Source: an uncultured Granulosicoccaceae bacterium
GTDB lineage: Bacteria > Pseudomonadota > Gammaproteobacteria > Granulosicoccales > Granulosicoccaceae
Assembly (NCBI GenBank): GCA_937951695.1
Contig: CALFBL010000381.1
Location: 1-6,864, forward strand
Length of the DNA stretch: 6,864 nucleotides
Direction: 5' to 3'
In this document: in pieces, positions 1 through 5,825 of the stretch
Layout: each line of letters begins with the position of its first letter
Numbering within the stretch: position 1 is the first letter of the stretch
Translations under genes and position numbers: made by a program
The notes under the pieces: model-generated
Databases searched by the model: none
The model's input: the letters and a program-made list of their open reading frames with translations, nothing else
What the model was told of the DNA's origin: nothing

Positions 1-103
1 GGCCTCAAGCGTCATCTGTGCGACCCAACGGTGATTGCATTAATGCGGTACATTAGGTGCAAGTTGATATTTGGCATAAATGCAGAAAAGGTACTGAAGA
101 CAG
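1..103 (+). other. Region before the ygiQ reading frame; possible eroded ygiQ 5' end
   Basis: The ygiQ frame is closed here by stops at 32-34, 65-67, 77-79 and 95-97, so the missing N-terminal part of YgiQ is not encoded in that frame. A different frame (starting at base 1) is open to about 135. In it, codons 64-96 read LIFGINAEKVL, which resembles the conserved FGN-(A/G)-E-(R/K) block that precedes the RGTA block in YgiQ proteins, with one extra residue. The block sits in the right order but about 40 bases closer to RGTA than in E. coli YgiQ. This suggests deletions plus a frameshift, or sequence errors at a contig end. A palindrome GCATTAATGC lies at 37-46. The resemblance is short, so it may be chance. 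Confidence 0.35.
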
Positions 104-1753
104 GTGCTACGCGGCACTGCCTACTTTGTCGATGAGCTGCCCGCCAACTGGACGATTATCGACTCCAGCAGAATAGACAAACCCGGCCGCGTTGAAAAGC
201 CCATTAATCCCTACGATTACGTCGACGAGAACCGCGATGCTGATTGCAATAGCGGCGCGTCATTGACCAGCCAAGGCGCTGCGCAAAACGCCGGTAACAC
301 CAACGCTCAAACGCCTGCGCCTTCGGCCGGCGCGGTGATGAAATTCATCCCCACCGAACAGCGTCGACAACTCAACTCCGAGGTACGCGCCACCACCGTG
401 CTGCGTCTACCCTCGTACCAGATGGTGAAGAACGATCCGGCGTTGTACGCGCACGCCAGCCGTGTGCTGCATCTGGAAACCAACCCGGGTAACGCCCGAG
501 CACTTGTGCAAAACCAAGGCGGTCGAAAACTGTGGATGAACCCGCCACCGGTGCCGCTATCGACCGAAGAGATGGATTATGTATTCGACCAACCTTTTGC
601 TCGTGTGCCGCACCCAAGCTATAACGGTGCACGCATACCCGCCTATGAAATGATTCGGTTTTCTGTGAACATCATGCGCGGCTGTTTTGGCGGTTGCACC
701 TTTTGTTCGATCACCGAGCACGAAGGGCGAAAAATACAAAACCGTTCGGAAGATTCCATTATTCGCGAAATTGAAACCATGCGCGATACGGTGCCAGGCT
801 TTACCGGTGTGGTGTCAGACTTAGGCGGCCCTACCGCCAATATGTACCGCCTGGCCTGTAAATCAAAAGAGATCGAATCCAATTGCCGCCTGCCCTCTTG
901 CGTGTATCCAGGCATTTGCAAAAATCTCAACACCGATCACGCGCCACTGATCAGTCTGTACAAACGCGCTCGTGAATTACCCGGCATAAAGAAAGTACTT
1001 ATCGCGTCGGGCCTACGTTATGACTTAGCAGTGGAGTCACCCGAGTATGTGAAAGAACTCGTTACTCATCACGTCGGTGGTTACTTAAAGATTGCACCGG
1101 AACACACCGAAAGTGAATCACTGGATAAAATGATGAAACCAGGCATCGGTGCCTACGATGAGTTCAAGCGACTGTTTGAGAAGTTCTCGAAGAAAGCCAA
1201 CAAAGAGCAATATCTCATTCCGTACTTCATCGCAGCCCATCCAGGTACGCGGGATGAAGACATGATGAACCTTGCCTTGTGGCTGAAGAAAAACGATTTT
1301 CGCGCCGATCAGGTGCAAAACTTCTATCCCTCTCCCATGGCCACAGCAACCGCCATGTATCACACCGGAAAAAATCCGTTGAAACGCATTCGCTCCAAAG
1401 ACGATGTTGAAGTGTTTGTCGCCAAGTCACCCGAGCAACGGCGTTTACATAAAGCGTTTTTGCGTTATCACGATTCAAACAACTGGCCGATGCTGCGCGA
1501 CGCGCTCCGTGCTATGGGACGCAGCGATTTAATTGGCAGCGGTGAGCATCAGCTGATTCCGAAATACCAGCCCAGAACCGATGGCAGTTACCAATCGGCA
1601 CGTCGAAAGAACAGTACAAAACGCGCAGTTGTCCCTGGAAAACAAACGGGGAAATCGCGATCAGGCAAACGCAAGAATACGTCTCCGGCCAAGCGCCCCA
1701 CAACAACGCTTCTGACCCAACACACAGGCTTACCTCCCAGAGAGCATGAGTAA
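104..1753 (+). CDS. ygiQ: YgiQ family radical SAM protein, N-terminally truncated
   Basis: This frame encodes most of a YgiQ (UPF0313) radical SAM protein; the reaction is not firmly established. The cluster CX3CX2C for the 4Fe-4S centre is intact at residues 194, 198 and 201, in the context RCxGGCTFCSITEHEGR after IPAYEMIRFSVNIMRG. Further family blocks follow: SDLGGPTANMY, SCVYPGIC, HHVGGYLKIAPEHTE, MMKPGIG, LIPYFIAAHPGTRDED and the C-terminal DUF3362-type block QVQNFYPSPMATATAMYHTG. A Lys/Arg-rich tail covers about the last 55 residues. E. coli YgiQ has about 739 residues. This frame has 549 and begins near E. coli residue 220, so the N-terminal domain is absent. The only in-frame start near the homology boundary is a GTG at 104 without a good ribosome site. 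It could be a recent pseudogene, or an intact gene damaged by assembly. It is followed after 2 bases by the thioesterase gene. Identity is certain; intactness is doubtful. Confidence 0.85.
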   Translation: MLRGTAYFVDELPANWTIIDSSRIDKPGRVEKPINPYDYVDENRDADCNSGASLTSQGAAQNAGNTNAQTPAPSAGAVMKFIPTEQRRQLNSEVRATTVLRLPSYQMVKNDPALYAHASRVLHLETNPGNARALVQNQGGRKLWMNPPPVPLSTEEMDYVFDQPFARVPHPSYNGARIPAYEMIRFSVNIMRGCFGGCTFCSITEHEGRKIQNRSEDSIIREIETMRDTVPGFTGVVSDLGGPTANMYRLACKSKEIESNCRLPSCVYPGICKNLNTDHAPLISLYKRARELPGIKKVLIASGLRYDLAVESPEYVKELVTHHVGGYLKIAPEHTESESLDKMMKPGIGAYDEFKRLFEKFSKKANKEQYLIPYFIAAHPGTRDEDMMNLALWLKKNDFRADQVQNFYPSPMATATAMYHTGKNPLKRIRSKDDVEVFVAKSPEQRRLHKAFLRYHDSNNWPMLRDALRAMGRSDLIGSGEHQLIPKYQPRTDGSYQSARRKNSTKRAVVPGKQTGKSRSGKRKNTSPAKRPTTTLLTQHTGLPPREHE

Positions 1754-1755
1754 AA

Positions 1756-2559
1756 TTGGTTGACGCGTTTTTCATCAAACACGACGCTGATGCTGAACGG
1801 TTTACCCCGACAGAACACTGTCGTGGCCCGTGGGCTGCCGAGCATTGCCACGCTGGCCCACCAACGGGATTACTCGCACGGGCGATGGAACAGGCGCTGC
1901 CGCTTCAGCGTCTAACCCGTATTACCGTGGAACTTAATCGCCCCATTCCGTTTGAAGGGTTTACGGTTAGCGCTGACGTGGTAAAAGCAGGCCGAACGGT
2001 GAGTACCGCTGCCGCGCAGATCGTGTCACTGAGCGGTAAACCGGTACTCAATGCTCGCGGATTATTGATGAGCGAGCGCGGTGAACCCCTGAGCTACCCG
2101 CAACGTACGCAAGATCTACAGCCGGTCAGCCATTACGAGTTGCCAGAATCGGCACAACCAGGCGATTTTCCGATACGCAAAACATTACACGGGTTACCGG
2201 CTTTTAACGGCAGTGGGGTACAAACCCGCTACCCGAAACAGCAAACATCAAAACCTGGTAGAACATCGGCCTGGTTAAAGACCGTGCCGTTGTTTGAGGA
2301 CGAAACACCATCACCGTTTCAGCGTATTTGCCCATTGGCCGATTGCGGTAACGCGTTTGGTCGGCTGGCAGAACCGGATGAAGTAACCTTCATGAACACG
2401 GACCTTACCGTGTTGCTTCATCGTGATCCCGTCGGCGAATGGATGGGCACCGACTCGACGTGTTATTGGGAGCCCAACGGCATCGGTATGTCGGACTCCC
2501 AACTGTTTGATCAACAGGGCATTGTAGGACGCGCAATACAAACCCTATTATTGCGCTAA
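1756..2559 (+). CDS. Acyl-CoA thioesterase-like protein (double-hotdog, TesB-like)
   Basis: The product is a 267-residue protein of the thioesterase-like superfamily (4HBT_3/TesB-like). Members have two hotdog folds in one chain and typically hydrolyse acyl-CoA thioesters in the cytosol. The first hotdog opens with PTEHCRGPWAAEHCHAGPP and LLARAMEQ (residues 18-46), followed by RITVELNRPIPFEGFTVSAD and the VVKAGRTV strand. The second ends the protein with TDLTVLLHRDPVGEWMGTDS and the terminal strand GIVGRAIQTLLL (residues 215-266), where the family normally ends. The total length is also normal. The frame is closed just upstream (TGA at 1747-1749), so TTG at 1756 is the only available start, with GAG at 1748-1750 as a weak ribosome site. 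It starts 2 bases after the ygiQ stop, so the two are probably co-transcribed. Natural substrate is unknown. The hotdog fold call is secure; the acyl-CoA activity comes from the family. Confidence 0.85.
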   Translation: MVDAFFIKHDADAERFTPTEHCRGPWAAEHCHAGPPTGLLARAMEQALPLQRLTRITVELNRPIPFEGFTVSADVVKAGRTVSTAAAQIVSLSGKPVLNARGLLMSERGEPLSYPQRTQDLQPVSHYELPESAQPGDFPIRKTLHGLPAFNGSGVQTRYPKQQTSKPGRTSAWLKTVPLFEDETPSPFQRICPLADCGNAFGRLAEPDEVTFMNTDLTVLLHRDPVGEWMGTDSTCYWEPNGIGMSDSQLFDQQGIVGRAIQTLLLR

Positions 2560-2577
2560 GCTTGACCAATTAAACTA

Positions 2578-2595
2578 ATGAGTTTGCTGTATTAA
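2578..2595 (+). other. Five-codon mini-ORF (MSLLY) touching the sulfotransferase start
   Basis: In the 35-base gap after the thioesterase gene, ATG at 2578 opens five codons that end in TAA at 2593-2595. That stop overlaps the sulfotransferase ATG as TAATG. This arrangement can couple translation of the downstream gene, which lacks a strong ribosome site of its own. No good Shine-Dalgarno is visible before the mini-ORF either. With so few codons it may be chance. Confidence 0.2.
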
Positions 2596-3671
2596 TGCAC
2601 AAAGCAATCGTCCATATCGGTACCGAGAAGACCGGCAGTACAGCGATTCAAAATTTTCTGTACAAGAACGAATCCCTACTCTCAACCTACGGTCACTATT
2701 ACCCGTTTCAGACCTGCGGGCTCATCAGTAACTTTCGGCTCGCGATTTATTGCCTAGAAGCAAACGATCCCAATCTGGTGGCGATGGATCGGCGCGCGGC
2801 CAATTCTCCTGATCTAGTGACGTTTACTGAAGATCCCGACCAGTGGCGTGATAACTTTGCCGAAGCGCACATCGATCAGATCCGTACCATCCACAATCGT
2901 CATAAAGATACGACGGTGATTTACTCATCAGAACACTTTCATTCTCGTATCGTAAAACCGGTTGAGGTCGAGCGCCTGCATGAATTTTTAGATCTGCTGT
3001 ACGATCAGGTTGACATTATTGCCTACTTCAGGCGCCAGGATCGTTTGGCCGTTAGCAGCCACAACACGTCCATCCAGGGTGGCGCGACTAACCCGTTTGA
3101 TTTCAGCAATATAGAAGGCAAAACCAATTACTTCGATTATCTGTCTTTGATGCAACGCTGGGCGGATGTGTTTGGAGCGCAACACGTTCGTGCGAAAGTC
3201 TACGAACGCGATCGCTTGATCGGCAACGATGTCGGTCACGACTTCAAAGCCAGCACGCTGTCTGATGAGATCATTAGTCGCCTGGAAAAGAGGCCATTGC
3301 ACTATGAGCGCTCGAATCCGAGGTTATCGTACACCGCGTTGAAAGCGTTACTGGAATTTAACCGCATGGATGCAAACGACGCGTTGCTGCAAGGCAACAA
3401 CAAGCCGTCGATACGTCAGGCTTTGATCACAAAGCTACACGATGTTAACGATGAGCACGGAGAGATGTTACCACCACGTAGTACAGCACTTGAGTTTTAC
3501 GAGCGCTTTCGCAGTGATAACGAGCGCGTCTTCAACGATTACGGTAAAGGCGATTCGTTCAACGAAAATTTTTCGATGTTCCCGGAAACCGAAAGTGATG
3601 CGCCTGCGGTTGACGCGCTTGGTGTTTTGACAGCGCAACTAAATTCAATTTTCGCAGAGTCCAACACATGA
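2595..3671 (+). CDS. Sulfotransferase-like protein (PAPS-dependent fold)
   Basis: The 358-residue product has the N-terminal phosphosulfate-binding loop of the sulfotransferase superfamily: VHIGTEKTGSTAIQNFL at residues 6-22, with Lys12 in the position of the catalytic lysine. A second signature, IIAYFRRQDRLAVSSH (residues 141-156), matches the 3'-phosphate-binding strand and helix, with Arg146 or Arg147 and Ser154 as candidate ligands. The strand TTVIYSSEHFHSR (about 104-116) is also typical. Such enzymes move a sulfuryl group from PAPS to a hydroxyl, often on a polysaccharide or glycolipid, in the cytosol or at the inner membrane; the acceptor cannot be told from sequence. No signal peptide or membrane segment is seen. 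The gene follows the thioesterase by 35 bases in the same direction. The stop (TGA at 3669-3671) overlaps a further ATG as ATGA. Family assignment is fairly sure, the substrate is not. Confidence 0.8.
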   Translation: MHKAIVHIGTEKTGSTAIQNFLYKNESLLSTYGHYYPFQTCGLISNFRLAIYCLEANDPNLVAMDRRAANSPDLVTFTEDPDQWRDNFAEAHIDQIRTIHNRHKDTTVIYSSEHFHSRIVKPVEVERLHEFLDLLYDQVDIIAYFRRQDRLAVSSHNTSIQGGATNPFDFSNIEGKTNYFDYLSLMQRWADVFGAQHVRAKVYERDRLIGNDVGHDFKASTLSDEIISRLEKRPLHYERSNPRLSYTALKALLEFNRMDANDALLQGNNKPSIRQALITKLHDVNDEHGEMLPPRSTALEFYERFRSDNERVFNDYGKGDSFNENFSMFPETESDAPAVDALGVLTAQLNSIFAESNT

Positions 3672-3793
3672 AGATGGATGTGGTCGATGACGGCGATGCG
3701 CAATCCTTTGCGCGCGGTTGCACTCAGGGGTATTACTTGGACGTAATCCGCCCATCCAGCGTGGGTGTCAACGGGCCATTTTTTGCCATATAG
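3668..3793 (+). CDS. Possible 41-residue ORF or cut-off gene start, coupled to the sulfotransferase
   Basis: An ATG at 3668 overlaps the sulfotransferase stop in the ATGA arrangement common for coupled operon genes, with AGAG at 3656-3659 as a possible ribosome site 8 bases upstream. The frame gives 41 residues, beginning MKMDVVDDGDAQSFARG, and ends at TAG 3791-3793. From 3733 onward it is antisense to the end of the nucleotidase gene, so the second half is probably not selected as protein. I recognise no domain. It may be the stump of a former next gene in the operon, a real small protein, or chance. Confidence 0.2.
   Translation: MKMDVVDDGDAQSFARGCTQGYYLDVIRPSSVGVNGPFFAI
3698..3713. repeat. 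Short hairpin in the 61-base gap between convergent genes
   Basis: GCGCAA (3698-3703) and TTGCGC (3708-3713) form a perfect 6-bp stem with a TCCT loop between the convergent sulfotransferase and nucleotidase genes. No T-run follows on either strand, so it is not a classical intrinsic terminator, although its position would suit one for either gene. Confidence 0.3.
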
Positions 3794-5322
3794 TCGGCGA
3801 GGACCACATCGAGGTCGGGTCCAAAATCGTAAACCTCAGAGGCATTCGTGGAGAAGATTTCATAGCCGTCCCCACCGCCCCTTACGAAATTGTTTGACAC
3901 CACGCCGTAAATCGCAGACTCATCGATAGGCTTCCACTCACCGTCCTGCTGCACCAGCACCTCCAGCACTCGGCCGTTGCCGGCAGGCTTTGCTGGATCC
4001 CAGGTGAATTTCATACCCGCCACTTGTGGAAAACGCCCTTTGACTTCTTCGACTTGACTTACGCCATTTTCAATGGCAGCGACCACATCAGCGCCGGAGA
4101 TTTTGAACGTCGATAAGGTATTTTGAAACGGCAGTACCGTCAGCACATCTGCCATCGTGACCTGACCTGCGTCCAGCGATGCGCGTATACCGCCAGAATT
4201 CATTAGTGCCAGCGAGACGCCTTGATTGGCCACGCGATCAAGCATGGCATCGGCAATCAGATTACCCATTTCGCATTCCTGCACCCGGCACACGTCACGA
4301 TTGCCTTCAATGACAGCAGCCGACTCGGCAACCACCTGGTTGCGGATTTCGTCCAGCGGTAACGCCATCTCTGCCACTCTGGCAACAGTCTTTTCATCTT
4401 CGACCACCGCTCCGTCAATCACTAACGACTCACCGCTGGCGTCTTTAATCACACCCTCATCATCGAAAGTAACGGTCAATTCGCCGAGGTATTTGCCGTA
4501 AGCGTAGGCTTGAACAATGGCGGTATCTCCCACCATGGTTGGGTACGGGCCCTCAGCACCTTCATGGATATTGGACAACAAGGTGTTGGAATGCCCCCCC
4601 ACGATGACGTCCACACCGGTTGTTTTGCTCGCTACGGCTAAGTCCACGTGATAACCCGAATGCGACAGGACAACAATCTTATCGATACCTTCTGCGGCTA
4701 AACGATCGACTTCCTTCTGCACAGCCGCAGCCGGATCACTAAAGGTGATGTTTTTGCCCGGGCTGGAGATGTCCGTCGTATCTTGTGGCGTCAAACCAAT
4801 CAAGCCTATTTTCACGTTGCCCTTGGTTACGACGGTGGATTTTTCCAATACCTCCGCCAGCGCCGGTTCCTTAGTGACATCGCCGTTCGACATTAACACC
4901 GGAAAATTCACTCGACTCATAAATCCTGCCAGAACTTCTGGGCCGTCATCGAACTCGTGGTTGCCCACCGTCATACCGTCGTACTGCAGTTCGTTCATCA
5001 TCTCTGCGGCCGCCGCGCCCTTGTAATAGTTGTAGAACAGCGAACCCTGGAACTGATCTCCGCCATCCACCAACAGCGCATTCGGATTTCGCTCGCGCGC
5101 GTCTTTTATGGCGGTGACCAGACGTGCATAGCCACCAAAACAGTCACCGGCCGTATTGTCCTCCGGCGAACAGCCACTGTCGTATTTGTTAATCGGTTCA
5201 AAACGCGAATGAAAATCGTTGGTGTGCAAAATAGTGATCGTATCGTCCGCAGCTGCAGGATACGCAACGGCAAAAAGACTCAAGGCGGTGCTGACTTTGA
5301 GCGCAAGGCGTAAGGGTGACAT
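3733..5322 (-). CDS. Secreted 5'-nucleotidase / metallophosphatase (UshA/CD73 family)
   Basis: The 529-residue product is a two-domain bifunctional metallophosphatase/5'-nucleotidase. It should hydrolyse extracytoplasmic nucleotides to nucleoside and phosphate in the periplasm or outside the cell. A signal peptide covers residues 1-25 (SPLRLALKV core, hydrophobic stretch, likely cut at PAAA|DD). The N-terminal domain carries the dimetal ligands: D36 and H38 in HTNDFHSR, D89 in VDGGDQ, N121 and H122 in VGNHEFD, H221 in LSHSG and H244 in GGHSN. The C-terminal domain shows CRVQECEMGNLIADA, NSGGIRASL, VLPFQNTL and NNFVRGGGDGYE, the substrate-binding region. Cysteine pairs 51/61 and VCRVQEC correspond to disulfide positions of ecto-5'-nucleotidase. 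I chose ATG at 5322 because AGGAG lies 9 bases upstream and the signal peptide starts there; the frame is open to 5448, but that part runs through the likely promoter. No C-terminal anchor is seen. Transcription probably starts near 5412. Confidence 0.95.
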   Translation of the reverse strand: MSPLRLALKVSTALSLFAVAYPAAADDTITILHTNDFHSRFEPINKYDSGCSPEDNTAGDCFGGYARLVTAIKDARERNPNALLVDGGDQFQGSLFYNYYKGAAAAEMMNELQYDGMTVGNHEFDDGPEVLAGFMSRVNFPVLMSNGDVTKEPALAEVLEKSTVVTKGNVKIGLIGLTPQDTTDISSPGKNITFSDPAAAVQKEVDRLAAEGIDKIVVLSHSGYHVDLAVASKTTGVDVIVGGHSNTLLSNIHEGAEGPYPTMVGDTAIVQAYAYGKYLGELTVTFDDEGVIKDASGESLVIDGAVVEDEKTVARVAEMALPLDEIRNQVVAESAAVIEGNRDVCRVQECEMGNLIADAMLDRVANQGVSLALMNSGGIRASLDAGQVTMADVLTVLPFQNTLSTFKISGADVVAAIENGVSQVEEVKGRFPQVAGMKFTWDPAKPAGNGRVLEVLVQQDGEWKPIDESAIYGVVSNNFVRGGGDGYEIFSTNASEVYDFGPDLDVVLADYMAKNGPLTPTLDGRITSK

Positions 5323-5331
5323 GGGGAAACT

Positions 5332-5336
5332 CTCCT
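5332..5336 (-). promoter_or_regulatory. Ribosome binding site of the 5'-nucleotidase gene
   Basis: On the minus strand AGGAG lies 9 bases before the ATG at 5322. It decides the start in favour of the residue that begins the signal peptide, over the earlier in-frame start at 5448. Confidence 0.8.
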
Positions 5337-5344
5337 GATCTAGT

Positions 5345-5352
5345 GGCAGTGA
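5345..5352 (+). repeat. Third copy of GGCAGTGA
   Basis: GGCAGTGA occurs here and again, in the same direction, at 5369-5376, 24 bases further on. The inverted copy is at 5445-5452. All three lie in the leader and promoter region of the nucleotidase gene, and may be binding sites of one regulator. Confidence 0.4.
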
Positions 5353-5368
5353 TGAGCCGTCGAGCGGC

Positions 5369-5452
5369 GGCAGTGAGGTTATGGAATCGTCATCGGTAAT
5401 CGTAAAGCACGTAACCGGAGTATACCCAATAGGTAGGATGATCCTCACTGCC
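5369..5452. promoter_or_regulatory. Perfect 10-bp inverted repeat, candidate operator pair
   Basis: GGCAGTGAGG (5369-5378) and CCTCACTGCC (5443-5452) are perfect inverted copies whose centres are 74 bases apart, close to seven turns of B-DNA. The right arm covers the expected -35 position of the nucleotidase promoter, and the left arm lies about 38 bases downstream of its likely start point. This fits a repressor acting by looping or by blocking, or an activator replacing a weak -35. The sequence does not resemble the Pho box. The regulator is unknown. Confidence 0.45.
5419..5447 (-). promoter_or_regulatory. Candidate sigma-70 promoter of the 5'-nucleotidase gene
   Basis: On the minus strand TATACT (5424 to 5419) matches the -10 consensus at five of six bases. 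At 17 bases spacing the -35 hexamer would be TGAGGA (5447 to 5442), a poor match. Transcription would start near 5412, giving a leader of about 90 bases. The weak -35 lies inside one arm of the inverted repeat, which suggests control by a DNA-binding protein. Confidence 0.45.
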
Positions 5453-5461
5453 CCACAGGGG
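5451..5461. repeat. Small palindrome CCCC-ACA-GGGG
   Basis: A 4-bp GC stem with a three-base loop lies just outside the right arm of the inverted repeat and 25 bases before hspQ. It could be part of the same regulatory region or form a small hairpin in the hspQ leader. Function is not shown. Confidence 0.25.
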
Positions 5462-5486
5462 TGCTAAAAGCGATAGACTGAATCCC

Positions 5487-5813
5487 ATGGTTCGACGCGC
5501 GAAATACCGGCTAGGCCAGGTCGTAAAACACAGAGTCTACCCATTTCGCGGTGTGATTTTTGATGTTGACCCGGAATTTGCCAACAGTGATGAATGGTAC
5601 GACTCCATTCCGGCTGAGGTACGCCCGAAAAAAGATCAGCCGTTCTACCACCTTTACGCGGAAAATTCCGACAGCACCTACGAAGCCTACGTGTCCGAAA
5701 GCAATCTGCTGCCGGATAATCCCAGTCAACCGTTACGACACCCGGCCATTGCCGAGGAGTTCAAGCGCGACGAACACGGCTTCTATCGCCTGCGTCCCGG
5801 CGCGGCTCACTAG
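5487..5813 (+). CDS. hspQ: Heat shock protein HspQ
   Basis: The 108-residue product aligns over its whole length with HspQ (YccV; 105 residues in E. coli), a small cytosolic stress protein. In enterobacteria it is heat-induced, binds DNA near oriC, affects stability of mutant DnaA and acts as a specificity-enhancing factor for Lon protease. Visible family features are KYRLGQVVKHRVYPFRGVIF at residues 6-25, DVDPEF at 26-31, the central QPFYHLYAEN strand (51-60), YEAYVSESNLL (65-75) and the later proline-rich HPAI segment. ATG at 5487 gives the normal N-terminus; no strong ribosome site precedes it. It diverges from the nucleotidase gene across a shared 164-bp region, and its stop abuts the stop of the convergent OmpA-like gene. 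I see no convincing heat-shock (sigma-32) promoter. Function in this organism is inferred from family. Confidence 0.92.
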   Translation: MVRRAKYRLGQVVKHRVYPFRGVIFDVDPEFANSDEWYDSIPAEVRPKKDQPFYHLYAENSDSTYEAYVSESNLLPDNPSQPLRHPAIAEEFKRDEHGFYRLRPGAAH

Positions 5814-5825
5814 TCAGCTGGCGCC
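5799..5825. terminator. Imperfect hairpin spanning both stop codons of the convergent genes
   Basis: GGCGC (5799-5803) pairs with GCGCC (5821-5825), and inside it GCT (5805-5807) pairs with AGC (5816-5818), around a loop that holds both stop codons. No T-run follows on either strand. It could slow or end transcription from both sides, but evidence is weak. No other space for a terminator exists between the two genes. Confidence 0.25.

Noticed and set aside
73..86. TGGCAT...TGC as a sigma-54 promoter before ygiQ
   Set aside because: The GG and GC elements are separated by 7 bases, not the 10 required.
2562..2593. TTGACC as a -35 of a separate promoter for the sulfotransferase gene
   Set aside because: No -10 at 16-18 bases spacing, and a start point at that distance would fall inside the coding region.
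3559..3576. Shared FNENFS peptide, and a shared DNA word, in the sulfotransferase C-terminus and the OmpA-like N-terminal part
   Set aside because: The match is short, lies in unrelated proteins with no wider similarity, and looks like chance.
4226..5313. Several plus-strand open frames of about 90-120 codons inside the nucleotidase gene
   Set aside because: They are antisense shadows of a strongly conserved gene, with no recognisable domain.
5323..5448. N-terminal extension of the nucleotidase from an in-frame start at 5448
   Set aside because: It would bury the signal peptide 42 residues inside the protein and overlaps the probable promoter. ATG at 5322 has an AGGAG ribosome site.
5451..5458. 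CCCCACAG as a sigma-32 -10 element for hspQ
   Set aside because: No CTTGAA-like -35 lies at the right distance, and the motif is part of a small palindrome.
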